Source of the DNA: an uncultured Bacteroidaceae bacterium
GTDB taxonomy: Bacteria; Bacteroidota; Bacteroidia; Bacteroidales; Bacteroidaceae
NCBI GenBank assembly: GCA_944321635.1
Contig: CALULY010000015.1
Location: 1-64,000 of the forward strand
DNA: 64,000 nucleotides
Direction of reading: 5' to 3'
Shown: positions 33,263 through 41,372 of the stretch, in pieces
How the letters are laid out: every line of letters starts with the position of its first letter
Position numbering within the stretch: position 1 is the stretch's first letter
Position numbers and translations under genes: made by a program
The notes under the pieces: model-generated
What the model was told of the DNA's origin: nothing
The model's input: the letters and a program-made list of their open reading frames with translations, nothing else
Database searches by the model: none

Positions 33263-34783
33263 TCATTCCAAATCCAGGATGTTCAACCCGAAATCCTTGG
33301 AAAAATGCACGAAAAACACCTTGCGGTTCAAGAATCCGCCCCAATTGTTGACCCTCTCAAACTTCAACCCTGTCTGCACGGGATTGAATGGCAAAGTGCC
33401 CAGGTGGGTATAAAAGTCTTTGCCATACTGCCAGATGTAAGGTATGAAATAAGACATCAGGTCATAGCCCAACATACCGTATTTGGGATAAGTGTTCATC
33501 AATTCTTTTTTATACCAGCTCTGGTACTTATTTGCGAAGAGTGTCGAGACGTCGGAAAGCATATTCGCGTAGAAAGATGTGAAGAAATATGTATCCAGCT
33601 CGTAGAATACCGACAAATAGTCATGTGTGTAGGTCTGCCATTCAGGATACCCGAACAGATGCAAGTCCAATGTCTCGTCGCCCCTGACCAGATTTTGCAA
33701 GGCTGGCATCACTTCCGAAAGGAATGTATGGTCTCCCGTGCTGGGGACTATCACGTTTGCTCCGTCGTGTACAAGCAACCCACCCAATGATGACAACGAT
33801 GATTTTGAAACCACCTTGCAATCAAAATCATTGGCGGCAAGTTCGTGCTGGAGCCCCTCGATGAATGCTTTCTTGTCCTGCCTCTTCTCATCGTTCAAGA
33901 TAATCACGTTGCTGCCCTTGAATCTCTCAATGAAATGCACATAGACATCCGAATAAAGATAGGACTGCGGTGTGTTGACCTGGAAAAGATTGGGATTGTT
34001 GAACACATCGTCAACATCGGAAGTGAAGGGGATAAGCAGCGGGATGTCATTTGCCTTAGAATAATCCGACAACCTGTGTATGTCATCGTCACCGAAAGGC
34101 CCTATGATGAGGTCGGCATTCCCCACCTTGCCGCTGGAAAGGATGTCCGCGACTGACATGGCATTTGAATCAAAGACGTCGAGGTTGACCGAGATCCCGC
34201 GTTGCTTGCAATCATATATCGCCACAAGCATCCCTTCATAAAATTCTATCAAGCGGCTTTGTTCGCCGCCTCCTTTTGTCATTGGCATGACCAATGCCAT
34301 GTCTACGGCTCTGGTCTCAGTCTTGACTTCTGTTTGACGGTCTGGTTCCGCCAGCATTGTGTCATGGCTGTCTGCTGGCAAAGCATCGTCCTCTCCGTCA
34401 CTTCCTGTGCTTGCAGCCGAAGGTATGACGATGACTTGTCCTGCCTTGAAATTTTCGACGGATAATCCTGGATTCTTGTGGCAAATCTCCTCGACCGTCA
34501 CCCCGTAGCGTTTGCTCAATTGGTAGAGTGTCTCCCCCGCCACGACAGTGTGAAACAGCCCTGAATTGGGGATGAGCAATGTCTCACCGGCATAGATGCG
34601 CTTGTCCGTCTTCCCGTTCAGACGCAAAACATCGTCCTCGGTGACATCATACATCTTGGATATGGAGTAGAGCGTTTCGCCCCTCTCGACCGTGTGCGTG
34701 ATGGAGCTTGTCTTTTCTTGCGCTTTGCCCGCAATGGCGGACAAGAAAAGGAGAATCGGTAAAATATATCTTAACTTAACCAT
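33263..34783 (-). CDS. LysM protein with periplasmic-binding-type domain
   Basis: 506 residues. The signal peptide ends near residue 21 (AIAGKAQ). Two LysM peptidoglycan-binding repeats follow at about 28-72 (HTVERGETLYSISKMYDV) and 78-122 (HTVVAGETLYQLSKRYGV). A Thr/Asp-rich linker leads to a C-terminal type I periplasmic-binding-like domain (about 160-506; VDMALVMPMTKGGGEQSRLIEFYEGML, ADLIIGPFGDDDIHRL). In Bacteroidetes such proteins stand alone without ABC transporters. A cell-wall-bound sensor or envelope scaffold is likely. It is tightly linked to the M64 peptidase gene (3-nt gap). Confidence 0.85.
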   Translation of the reverse strand: MVKLRYILPILLFLSAIAGKAQEKTSSITHTVERGETLYSISKMYDVTEDDVLRLNGKTDKRIYAGETLLIPNSGLFHTVVAGETLYQLSKRYGVTVEEICHKNPGLSVENFKAGQVIVIPSAASTGSDGEDDALPADSHDTMLAEPDRQTEVKTETRAVDMALVMPMTKGGGEQSRLIEFYEGMLVAIYDCKQRGISVNLDVFDSNAMSVADILSSGKVGNADLIIGPFGDDDIHRLSDYSKANDIPLLIPFTSDVDDVFNNPNLFQVNTPQSYLYSDVYVHFIERFKGSNVIILNDEKRQDKKAFIEGLQHELAANDFDCKVVSKSSLSSLGGLLVHDGANVIVPSTGDHTFLSEVMPALQNLVRGDETLDLHLFGYPEWQTYTHDYLSVFYELDTYFFTSFYANMLSDVSTLFANKYQSWYKKELMNTYPKYGMLGYDLMSYFIPYIWQYGKDFYTHLGTLPFNPVQTGLKFERVNNWGGFLNRKVFFVHFSKDFGLNILDLE

Positions 34784-34786
34784 AAG

Positions 34787-36073
34787 TCATTTGTTGTATT
34801 GCAATTCCACGACACGCCCTATTGCCCTTTCGCAAACAGGACAGAATCGTTTGGACTCATTGTTCTTCATACGGCAATCATCATAAACGGGACGAAACAC
34901 TCCCTTGGACGCATTGCCACCACCCTCAAAAGCCCCGACCTCCTTGACTTCAGCATCATTTGTCGGGACGGCAACCCCGTCAGGCACGAGATCTGCCCAT
35001 TTGGATTCAAAATCAGTGAGCGTCGTCAAGTTGGGTTCCCACGGCTCCACACCTTTTTTGTACAAAGCCAATGAGATGTCCTCGAAATCTTCATAGTAGT
35101 ATTCGTCACCCAAGCCCGCAAAACTGTGCCCGAACTCGTGTACCAACACCTGCGGATAATTGTCGATGTCGGATGTCAGCATATAATAATTGTATATGCC
35201 CCCGCCTCCATAAACGTCTGAGTTAGCTATGATGATGATGTGTTCATAAGGTATGCCTTCAAGGATGGTGTGGAGCGACTTCATCCTCCTCGTCGTCAAA
35301 TAACGCTCTGAATAGAAGGTGTCGAAGTGAGCCCCCAACACCGTGCTCTTCCACACCGCTTCATGCGGAACGCTCACACCGCTGTCAAACGAGAATGTAT
35401 CGACGCGGATGACGTTGAACTTATCCTCGTAGCTGTCAAACGGCGCGTGGCCGAAAAGTATGTCCTTGACTTTGCGCGCGTCTTCCACCCATTTGTCACG
35501 TTCTGCAAAGGAATAGCCCTCTGGCAACAAGACCAAATCGATGCATTTGCGCGGGTCGCCGCTTTTGTGTATGAACTCATGGTTTGTGACATCCTTGCCA
35601 CTCACATCCTTGATCAGTATGTCGTCCGGGGAGACTGCCTGCGCATAGCTTTTGACATAATCCCCATAGCTGTCTCGGAAGTAGACTTCGACGATGACAT
35701 CCTTTTTCGGAAAAGGCACAAGCACCGGATTCTCAAAAGACCTTGCGGCAACCTCCGCCTCGTCCGTCACCATCCATTCCTGCATGAGGGACGAGAAAGG
35801 ATGCTTGTACAGATGCTCCCCAGTCTCAAGGTCTTTGACAAGCACACAGGCATTGCCCTCCGGCCCCGCATCAAGCAGGTTGTCGCGCCTGCCGGCCCAA
35901 CCGTTGAACGAGACAAGCTCATCCACGCCGACAAAACTCTCGCCGCCATGCCCCGAAAAGACGAAATCAATCCTCAAAGTCTTGTCTTCAAACCACTCGT
36001 CATACACCGCAGCCCGCAGCCCAGTCACGGCGACAACGGCCAGCACTGCCGTCAAAATCAATCGCTTGTCCAT
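34787..36073 (-). CDS. M64 family metallopeptidase (IgA peptidase family)
   Basis: 428 residues from the ATG at 36073, which precedes a signal peptide DKRLILTAVLAVVAVTGLRA; the longer frame upstream contains a second, unlikely start. A beta-rich N-terminal domain (about 25-150) is followed by the peptidase domain with the zinc motif VHEFGHSFAGLGDEYY (His, Glu, His, and a downstream Asp/Glu). M64 was named after a Clostridium ramosum IgA peptidase. Bacteroides members are secreted and their natural substrates are largely unknown. A C-terminal CRMKNNE...FCPVCERAIG segment is conserved in the family. Confidence 0.9.
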   Translation of the reverse strand: MDKRLILTAVLAVVAVTGLRAAVYDEWFEDKTLRIDFVFSGHGGESFVGVDELVSFNGWAGRRDNLLDAGPEGNACVLVKDLETGEHLYKHPFSSLMQEWMVTDEAEVAARSFENPVLVPFPKKDVIVEVYFRDSYGDYVKSYAQAVSPDDILIKDVSGKDVTNHEFIHKSGDPRKCIDLVLLPEGYSFAERDKWVEDARKVKDILFGHAPFDSYEDKFNVIRVDTFSFDSGVSVPHEAVWKSTVLGAHFDTFYSERYLTTRRMKSLHTILEGIPYEHIIIIANSDVYGGGGIYNYYMLTSDIDNYPQVLVHEFGHSFAGLGDEYYYEDFEDISLALYKKGVEPWEPNLTTLTDFESKWADLVPDGVAVPTNDAEVKEVGAFEGGGNASKGVFRPVYDDCRMKNNESKRFCPVCERAIGRVVELQYNK

Positions 36074-36252
36074 TTGTGAGGAAAATAGGTTTTGCACATT
36101 TACCACTGCACAAAAATATGAATTAATTGTCGTCCCGCACGTAACGACGCATAACATAAGTGGCAATATTCTTAATTTTCCTTTAAAAATCCACATCGGT
36201 TCACGTGTATGAAATAAAACGTTACTTTTGTGCGCTTCAAAAACACTACGCA

Positions 36253-36840
36253 ATGATGGATAAATTCAGTTACTCTCTGGGCTTGGGCATAGGGCAAAAC
36301 CTCCTGAGCATGGGTGCAAAAGACCTGAACGTGGATGACTTCGCCAAGGCAATCAACGACGTGCTCAAAGGCAACAAACCCGAGATCTCGCACGCCGAGG
36401 CCAAGGACGTCGTTAACGCCTACTTCGCAGAGCTCCAGCAGAAAGCAAACAAAGAGAACATAGAAAACGGGAAAATCCTCCTCGAAAGGAACAAGACCAA
36501 CCCGCGCATCACGACGCTGCCCAGCGGCTTGCAATACGAAGTCCTCAAGCAGGGCAACGGCCGCAAACCTGGCAAGAACGACACGGTGCGTTGCCACTAC
36601 GTCGGCACATTCATCAACGGCCAGACATTCGACAGCTCGGTCGCACGCGGCGAACCAGCGACATTCGGTGTCTCACAAGTGATCCCTGGATGGACAGAGG
36701 CACTGCAATTGATGCAAGAGGGTGACAAGTGGAGACTCTACATCCCCTACGACCTCGCTTACGGGGAGCACGGAGCGGGCGATGCCATTCCTCCCTACTG
36801 CACGCTCATCTTTGAAGTCGAACTATTACAAGTAATCTAA
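36253..36840 (+). CDS. FKBP-type peptidyl-prolyl isomerase (FkpA/Mip-like), no signal peptide
   Basis: 195 residues from ATG 36253 (a second ATG follows at once). An N-terminal helical dimerisation region (FSYSLGLGIGQNLLSMGAKDL, about 1-85) precedes the FKBP domain (about 90-195) with VRCHYVGTFINGQTFDSS, VIPGWTEALQLMQEGDKW and IPYDLAYGEHGAGDAIPPY. It lacks a signal peptide, so it is cytosolic or exported unconventionally. It is 16 nt before the lipoprotein FKBP gene, forming a two-gene unit. A TACTTTTG at 36223-36230 may be the -7 element. Confidence 0.9.
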   Translation: MMDKFSYSLGLGIGQNLLSMGAKDLNVDDFAKAINDVLKGNKPEISHAEAKDVVNAYFAELQQKANKENIENGKILLERNKTNPRITTLPSGLQYEVLKQGNGRKPGKNDTVRCHYVGTFINGQTFDSSVARGEPATFGVSQVIPGWTEALQLMQEGDKWRLYIPYDLAYGEHGAGDAIPPYCTLIFEVELLQVI

Positions 36841-36856
36841 AACATCACATTCAACA

Positions 36857-37750
36857 ATGAAAAAATCAATCTTCGCGGTTGCTGCGGCAACCATGGTGCT
36901 GGGATTCAACTCATGCAACAACGTCCCCAAGGCGGAACTCGTGACCGAAACCGACTCATTGTCCTACGCCCTCGGCGTGGTGCAGTGCGACCCAAGGCTC
37001 AAGGACGCTCTGACGATGCAATTCCAACTGGACTCGAGCAACTACGACGCATTCCTCAGAGGATTCCTCGACGGGGCAAACAGCAAGAGCAACGATGCCA
37101 TAGCCGAAGCACTCGGTTTCCAGGTCGGAATGCAGTACAACGAGAAGACGCTCAAGCAGCACTCCGCCTACTTCTTCTCAGGTGACACGACCAAATCACT
37201 CAACGCCGACGCGATCATCGATGCTTGGATTACGGCATTCAAGGGCGGGAAGACGCAGATGTCACTCGACAGCGCAAGGCTCTTCCTCAACAACTTCCAG
37301 CAAGCCCTTTACGAGCAGAACATGGCAAAGCAGTATCCCGAATGGAAGAAGCGCAATGAAGACTTCCTGGCCGAGAATGGCAAAAAGGAAGGCGTCGTGA
37401 CAACCGAGTCAGGCCTCCAGTACAAGATCACACGTCTTGGCAAAGGTGAAATCGCGACGGACACCACCCAGCTCTATGTCACCTACACCGGCACGCTGGT
37501 TGACAGCACCCAGTTTGACAGCAGCATAAAGGAAGACAGGAAGACTAAGGTCAAAAAGAACAACCCATTCGCCGTCAAGCCCAACGGCAACGTGATTGAT
37601 GGTTGGAAGGAAATCTTGAAGACAGTGCCAGTGGGCACCAAACTGACCCTCTACGTGCCTTACAACCTCGGTTACGGCGCACGCACGATGGGCAAGATCA
37701 AGCCTTTCTCGACACTGATCTTCGACATGGAGATTTCTGACAAGAAGTAA
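36857..37750 (+). CDS. FKBP-type peptidyl-prolyl isomerase lipoprotein
   Basis: 297 residues. The lipobox GFNSC places Cys at about residue 20, so it is lipid-anchored in the envelope. The N-terminal region (SLSYALGVVQCDPRLKDAL) is the helical FKBP_N dimer domain. The FKBP domain spans about 190-297 (QLYVTYTGTLVDSTQFDSS, VIDGWKEILKTVPVGTKLTLYVPYNLGYG). It assists folding of exported proteins. It is paired with the signal-less FKBP gene just upstream, giving one isomerase on each side of the inner membrane. Confidence 0.92.
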   Translation: MKKSIFAVAAATMVLGFNSCNNVPKAELVTETDSLSYALGVVQCDPRLKDALTMQFQLDSSNYDAFLRGFLDGANSKSNDAIAEALGFQVGMQYNEKTLKQHSAYFFSGDTTKSLNADAIIDAWITAFKGGKTQMSLDSARLFLNNFQQALYEQNMAKQYPEWKKRNEDFLAENGKKEGVVTTESGLQYKITRLGKGEIATDTTQLYVTYTGTLVDSTQFDSSIKEDRKTKVKKNNPFAVKPNGNVIDGWKEILKTVPVGTKLTLYVPYNLGYGARTMGKIKPFSTLIFDMEISDKK

Positions 37751-37810
37751 TCCCGTCACCCACATCCCGCCCGGCGTCCGCCACAAGCGGCAACCGGCAG
37801 CAGGACACAA

Positions 37811-37855
37811 AGCGGCCGCACCTGAATCATCAGGCGCGGCCGCTGCTTTTCGCAC
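37811..37855 (+). terminator. Intrinsic terminator of the FKBP pair
   Basis: AGCGGCCGC...CCTGA pairs with TCAGG...GCGGCCGCT around ATCA, followed by GCTTTT. It lies about 60 nt past the stop at 37750. Confidence 0.85.
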
Positions 37856-37914
37856 CATCAGCCACTCCATCCCCGCACCCCGTCCACGCGTCATCAGGGG
37901 CGGCATGAGAGGGG

Positions 37915-38055
37915 GTGCATTGTTAGTCGCACTAACAACCCTTGTTGGTGTCACTTACAACCTTTGTTAGTGAGACTAACAAAAGATGCCATCCGCCAAA
38001 AGGTCTGACCCTTTGGCCAAAGACATCAGACCGTTTGGGCAAAAACGTCCGACCT
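37915..38055. repeat. 22-bp palindrome array, copy B2, with a TTTGGCCAAA extension
   Basis: Three 19-bp palindromes at 37920-37938, 37942-37960 and 37964-37982 (centres 37929, 37951, 37973; 22 bp apart). Their form is TTGTTAGTnnnACTAACAA, with the A/T at position 5 changed in concert with its partner relative to B1 and B3. After ACAAAAGATGCC the register continues with TTTGGCCAAA (38012-38021) and TTTGGGCAAA (38034-38043), again 22 bp apart. Between these lie GGTCTGACC, CATCAGACC and CGTCCGACC at the same period. The gap is convergent, between the FKBP pair and pyrD. Confidence 0.78.
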
Positions 38056-38083
38056 TCTCAGTGACAGGATGGAATGTATGCCA

Positions 38084-38125
38084 AAGCCCCGTGCCTGGTG
38101 CGTGTCCGCATCAAGCACGGGGCTT
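38084..38125 (-). terminator. Hairpin terminator of the pyrKD unit
   Basis: On the minus strand AAGCCCCGTGCTTG and CAGGCACGGGGCTT form a long stem followed by TGG rather than a long T-run, about 30 nt beyond the pyrD stop. Confidence 0.6.
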
Positions 38126-38156
38126 GCAGTTGCTGGCAGTCGTGACGGCTTGAGTG

Positions 38157-39068
38157 TCAGCTGCGCAACGCTCCGACAATCTCCGTCACGTCCTTGCAAC
38201 CGTGGGCATCGAGCCACTGGTCTATGCCGTTTATGATCTTGGTCGTGACGGCAGGGTCGATGAAGTTTGCCGTTCCTACCTCGATGGCAGTCGCTCCTGC
38301 CATGAGGAACTCGATGGCATCGCTTGCGTCCATGATTCCCCCCAGCCCCACGACAGGGATGTCAACGGCACGGGCTACCTGCCAGACCATGCGCAGTGCG
38401 ACGGGCTTGACGGCCGGGCCCGACAGTCCGCCGGTCGATATGCTGAGCTTGGGGCGGCGGCGCTCGATGTCGATGGCCATGCCCATGAGCGTGTTGATGA
38501 GCGACACGCTGTCCGCGCCCTCGTCGGCCACGGCCTTGGCTATAGAAACTATGTCAGTGACGTTGGGCGACAACTTGACTATGAGTGTCTTGGGATAAGC
38601 CTTGCGGACGGCTTTGACCACAGATGCCGCGTCCGTGGTCGTCACGCCGAATGCCATTCCGCCGTCCTTGACGTTGGGGCAGGAGATGTTCAATTCGATT
38701 GCCGGCACTTTGTCGAGCTGTGCTAAACGGGCGGCGCACTCGGCATAATCCTCGGGAGTGGAGCCTGAGACGTTGACTATTACGTTGGTGTCGAGATGCT
38801 GCAACTGGGGATATATGACGTCGCAAAAGTGGTCAACGCCCTTGTTCTGCAGGCCGACGCAATTGAGCATCCCCGAGGCGGTCTCTACCATACGTGGATA
38901 GTCGTTGCCTTCACGCGGATGGAGCGTGGTGCCCTTGACGATGAAGCCGCCCAATGAATTCAAATCAACGAAGTCGGCGAACTCGATACCGTAACCGAAT
39001 GTGCCTGAGGCCGTCATTACCGGGTTTTTCAACCGCAAATCGCCTATGTTTACTTCAAGTCTTGCCAT
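38157..39068 (-). CDS. pyrD: Dihydroorotate dehydrogenase B, catalytic subunit
   Basis: Oxidises dihydroorotate to orotate in pyrimidine synthesis. 303 residues, class 1B. FMN barrel with [28 protein letters not shown], the catalytic-loop Cys in [21 protein letters not shown] and [30 protein letters not shown]. The Cys as base is the mark of class 1. It works as a heterotetramer with PyrK, passing electrons to NAD+. Its start overlaps the end of pyrK by 19 nt, so the two are coupled. Confidence 0.96.
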   Translation of the reverse strand: MARLEVNIGDLRLKNPVMTASGTFGYGIEFADFVDLNSLGGFIVKGTTLHPREGNDYPRMVETASGMLNCVGLQNKGVDHFCDVIYPQLQHLDTNVIVNVSGSTPEDYAECAARLAQLDKVPAIELNISCPNVKDGGMAFGVTTTDAASVVKAVRKAYPKTLIVKLSPNVTDIVSIAKAVADEGADSVSLINTLMGMAIDIERRRPKLSISTGGLSGPAVKPVALRMVWQVARAVDIPVVGLGGIMDASDAIEFLMAGATAIEVGTANFIDPAVTTKIINGIDQWLDAHGCKDVTEIVGALRS

Positions 39069-39832
39069 TTCAATCGTTTTATGTTAAACACCGGACCCTC
39101 GCTGCAAACGCAGACATTGCCCTTGTCAGTCTTCTCGACACAGCACAGGCAGGCCCCGAGGCCGCACGCCATCAGGTTTTCGAGAGATGCCTCGCACTCT
39201 ATGCCCTTGTCTTGTGCATATTTTGCCACGGCCATCATCATTGGTTTCGGTCCGCAAGTGGCGATGCGGTCAAACGTCTCTTGCCGCAGCACTGAGTGTG
39301 CCGTGACAAAGCCCTGCTCGCCGCGTGAACCGTCCTCGGTCGTCAGGTAGGTCGCGCCTATCCGTTCAAACAATTCCAATTGGAGCAGGTCTGCCGCCGT
39401 GCGGGCTCCGAGGAGGAATGACGGTTCGCAACCGTTCTCACGCAGCACTTCGCCGTAGTAGAGCAACGGTGCAGTGCCTACGCCTCCGCCGATGAGCAGG
39501 CATCTCTCGCCCGCCTTCTGAGGCAACGTGAAACCATTGCCCAGCGGCAACAGGCAGTTGAGCGTGTCGCCCCGCTTAAGGGCTGCCATGGCACGTGTGC
39601 CGTCGCCGATGGCATGGACCAGGAGCCACAATTCGTTGTTCGCCATGTCCACGCGGTTGATTGAGATGGGACGGCGGAGGAATGTGGCTGGCGAATGCTC
39701 CACTTTGACTTCCACGAACTGACCCGGCTGCATCGGCGGCAATTGCTGCTGCGATGTGAGACGCAGCACGACATGGGTGCCGTTGAGCCTTTCGACCCCG
39801 CATACGGTCAAATCCAACAAATATTTTTTCAT
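39050..39832 (-). CDS. pyrK: Dihydroorotate dehydrogenase B, electron-transfer subunit
   Basis: 260 residues from the first ATG ([16 protein letters not shown]). FAD-binding motif [17 protein letters not shown]-binding loop [19 protein letters not shown], and a C-terminal 2Fe-2S cluster with cysteines in [29 protein letters not shown] (Cys-x4-Cys-x2-Cys then Cys). It takes electrons from PyrD's FMN via FAD and the cluster to NAD+. It is first in the two-gene unit. Confidence 0.95.
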   Translation of the reverse strand: MKKYLLDLTVCGVERLNGTHVVLRLTSQQQLPPMQPGQFVEVKVEHSPATFLRRPISINRVDMANNELWLLVHAIGDGTRAMAALKRGDTLNCLLPLGNGFTLPQKAGERCLLIGGGVGTAPLLYYGEVLRENGCEPSFLLGARTAADLLQLELFERIGATYLTTEDGSRGEQGFVTAHSVLRQETFDRIATCGPKPMMMAVAKYAQDKGIECEASLENLMACGLGACLCCVEKTDKGNVCVCSEGPVFNIKRLKWQDLK

Positions 39833-39896
39833 ATCATACAACTATATATGTATTGTCAAGTCGCGCAAAGGTAATGATTATATCCCAAGTGATTAG

Positions 39897-39947
39897 CATC
39901 AAGGGATGACACCATGTCCTTGCACATGGATGCCATCCCTTGATGTT
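39897..39947. terminator. Hairpin between ansA and pyrK
   Basis: CATCAAGGGATG (39897-39908) and CATCCCTTGATG form a 12-bp stem around an inner ACCATGT/ACATGG dyad. There is no strong T-run on either strand, so terminator activity for ansA is likely but not certain. Confidence 0.55.
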
Positions 39948-39970
39948 GGCCATAAGAACGTTGCAAGCCG

Positions 39971-41008
39971 TCAGAGCGTCATTTCGCCTGCAATGGGGGT
40001 AAGCATGTCGCTTTTGACCGTTTCTGGGTCATCCGCGCTCCCGAGTGTCACCATGAGTTTGGTCAAGGCCGATTCTGTCGTCAGGTCATGCCCGCTGATC
40101 ACGCCAGTGTCGATGAGCTGTGCGCCGGTCTCATAGCGTGACATATCGACAAAGCCCTCCACGCACTGTGTGACATTGACTATCACGATGCCCTTGGCCG
40201 TTGCCTCTGTCAGCAATTCAAGCAGCCAACTGCAACTGGGGGCGTTGCCTGTGCCGAATGTCTTCAAGACCACACCGCGCAACCCGGGGGCTGAGAGGAG
40301 CGACTCGACGACGTTTCGGCTTATGCCTGGGAACAATGTCAACACCGCGACGTTTGAGTCATAGACGGCAAAGCGTTTGAGCGGCGCGTTGTCTTGGTTG
40401 CGGCGCAGGTATATGCTTTCGTATTTGATGTGTATCCCGGCATCCGCCAGGTTGGGATAATTGCAAGAGTGGAAGGCGTTGAAGTTCTCGGCATTGAGTT
40501 TCGTCGTCCTGTTGCCGCGCATCAGATGGTTCTCAAAGAATATGCAGACCTCCTGAACGACAGATTCGCCGTCGGCATCCTTGGCACTGGCAATCTCGAT
40601 GCTTGTGAGCAGGTTTTCCTTTCCATCAGTGCGGAGGTCGCCGATGGGCAACTGTGAGCCGGTGAGGATAATCGGTTTGGAGAGGTTGATGAGCATGAAA
40701 CTCAAGGCTGACGCAGTGTAAGCCATGGTGTCTGTGCCGTGCAGTATGACGAAACCATCGTAGCTGTCATAGTTGTCATAGATTACATTGGCCAGCTTGA
40801 CCCAGACATCGGGATTCATGTCCGAGGAGTCTATGATTTTGTCAAAGACGTAGGAGTCAATGTCCGCCCCGCACTTGTCGAGTTCGGGGATATGCTTCAA
40901 TAAATGCTTATAATTGAAGTTCTCAAGAATCCCGGTCTCCTCATTGTGAATCATGCCGATAGTCCCGCCGGTATAAATTAACAAAACGGTAGCATTAGAA
41001 CTGTTCAT
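39971..41008 (-). CDS. ansA: L-asparaginase, type I (cytoplasmic)
   Basis: Hydrolyses L-asparagine to aspartate and ammonia. 345 residues without a signal peptide. The first catalytic Thr is in VLLIYTGGTIGM and the second in VILHGTDTMAYTASALSF. LTGSQLPIGDLRTDGKENL and VVLKTFGTGNAPSC complete the family pattern. Its length and lack of signal favour the cytoplasmic type I over the periplasmic type II. Aspartate it produces could enter the ThrA pathway encoded divergently next door. TACTTTTG (41043-41036, minus strand) may be its -7 element. Confidence 0.94.
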   Translation of the reverse strand: MNSSNATVLLIYTGGTIGMIHNEETGILENFNYKHLLKHIPELDKCGADIDSYVFDKIIDSSDMNPDVWVKLANVIYDNYDSYDGFVILHGTDTMAYTASALSFMLINLSKPIILTGSQLPIGDLRTDGKENLLTSIEIASAKDADGESVVQEVCIFFENHLMRGNRTTKLNAENFNAFHSCNYPNLADAGIHIKYESIYLRRNQDNAPLKRFAVYDSNVAVLTLFPGISRNVVESLLSAPGLRGVVLKTFGTGNAPSCSWLLELLTEATAKGIVIVNVTQCVEGFVDMSRYETGAQLIDTGVISGHDLTTESALTKLMVTLGSADDPETVKSDMLTPIAGEMTL

Positions 41009-41197
41009 GCGTCAGAAACATTAGTCTTTGGATTACAAAAGTAGTGAAATAATCATCAATTGCAGATTTTTAGTCATAAAATAGGATGACACGAGACCGA
41101 CATCACAAGCACGGGTAACAGCATATCACCGCATTTGGCGTACAGATGTATGTCAAAAAGCATCGTTGCGGTGGCAAATTATCTAAGATTGCAAGGG

Positions 41198-41231
41198 TTT
41201 GACATCACAATTACTTTTTTGCCTAAATTTG
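41198..41231 (+). promoter_or_regulatory. Probable promoter of thrA
   Basis: TAAATTTG (41224-41231) is a perfect -7 element. The nearest TTTG (41198-41201) is 22 nt upstream, longer than the usual 19-20, so the match is partial. Confidence 0.5.
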
Positions 41232-41372
41232 CTCGCACATAAAAAAGCATATAATTATACATTTAATATAATAGGGATTGGCCATTCCCGCCAAAGGAAG
41301 CACGCGGCGGCAAACAACGCAGGACGTGTGACGGTCGGCAAGCGGAGAAGCCATCCACACCATCTCAACACA
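41232..41372 (+). other. Leader of thrA
   Basis: About 140 nt between the likely transcription start and the ATG at 41373. A long leader could hold attenuation control, but I find no run of Thr/Ile codons and no clear terminator hairpin. The frame is open upstream to 41199, yet the coding sequence before KVLKFGGTSVG has no family match. Confidence 0.4.
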
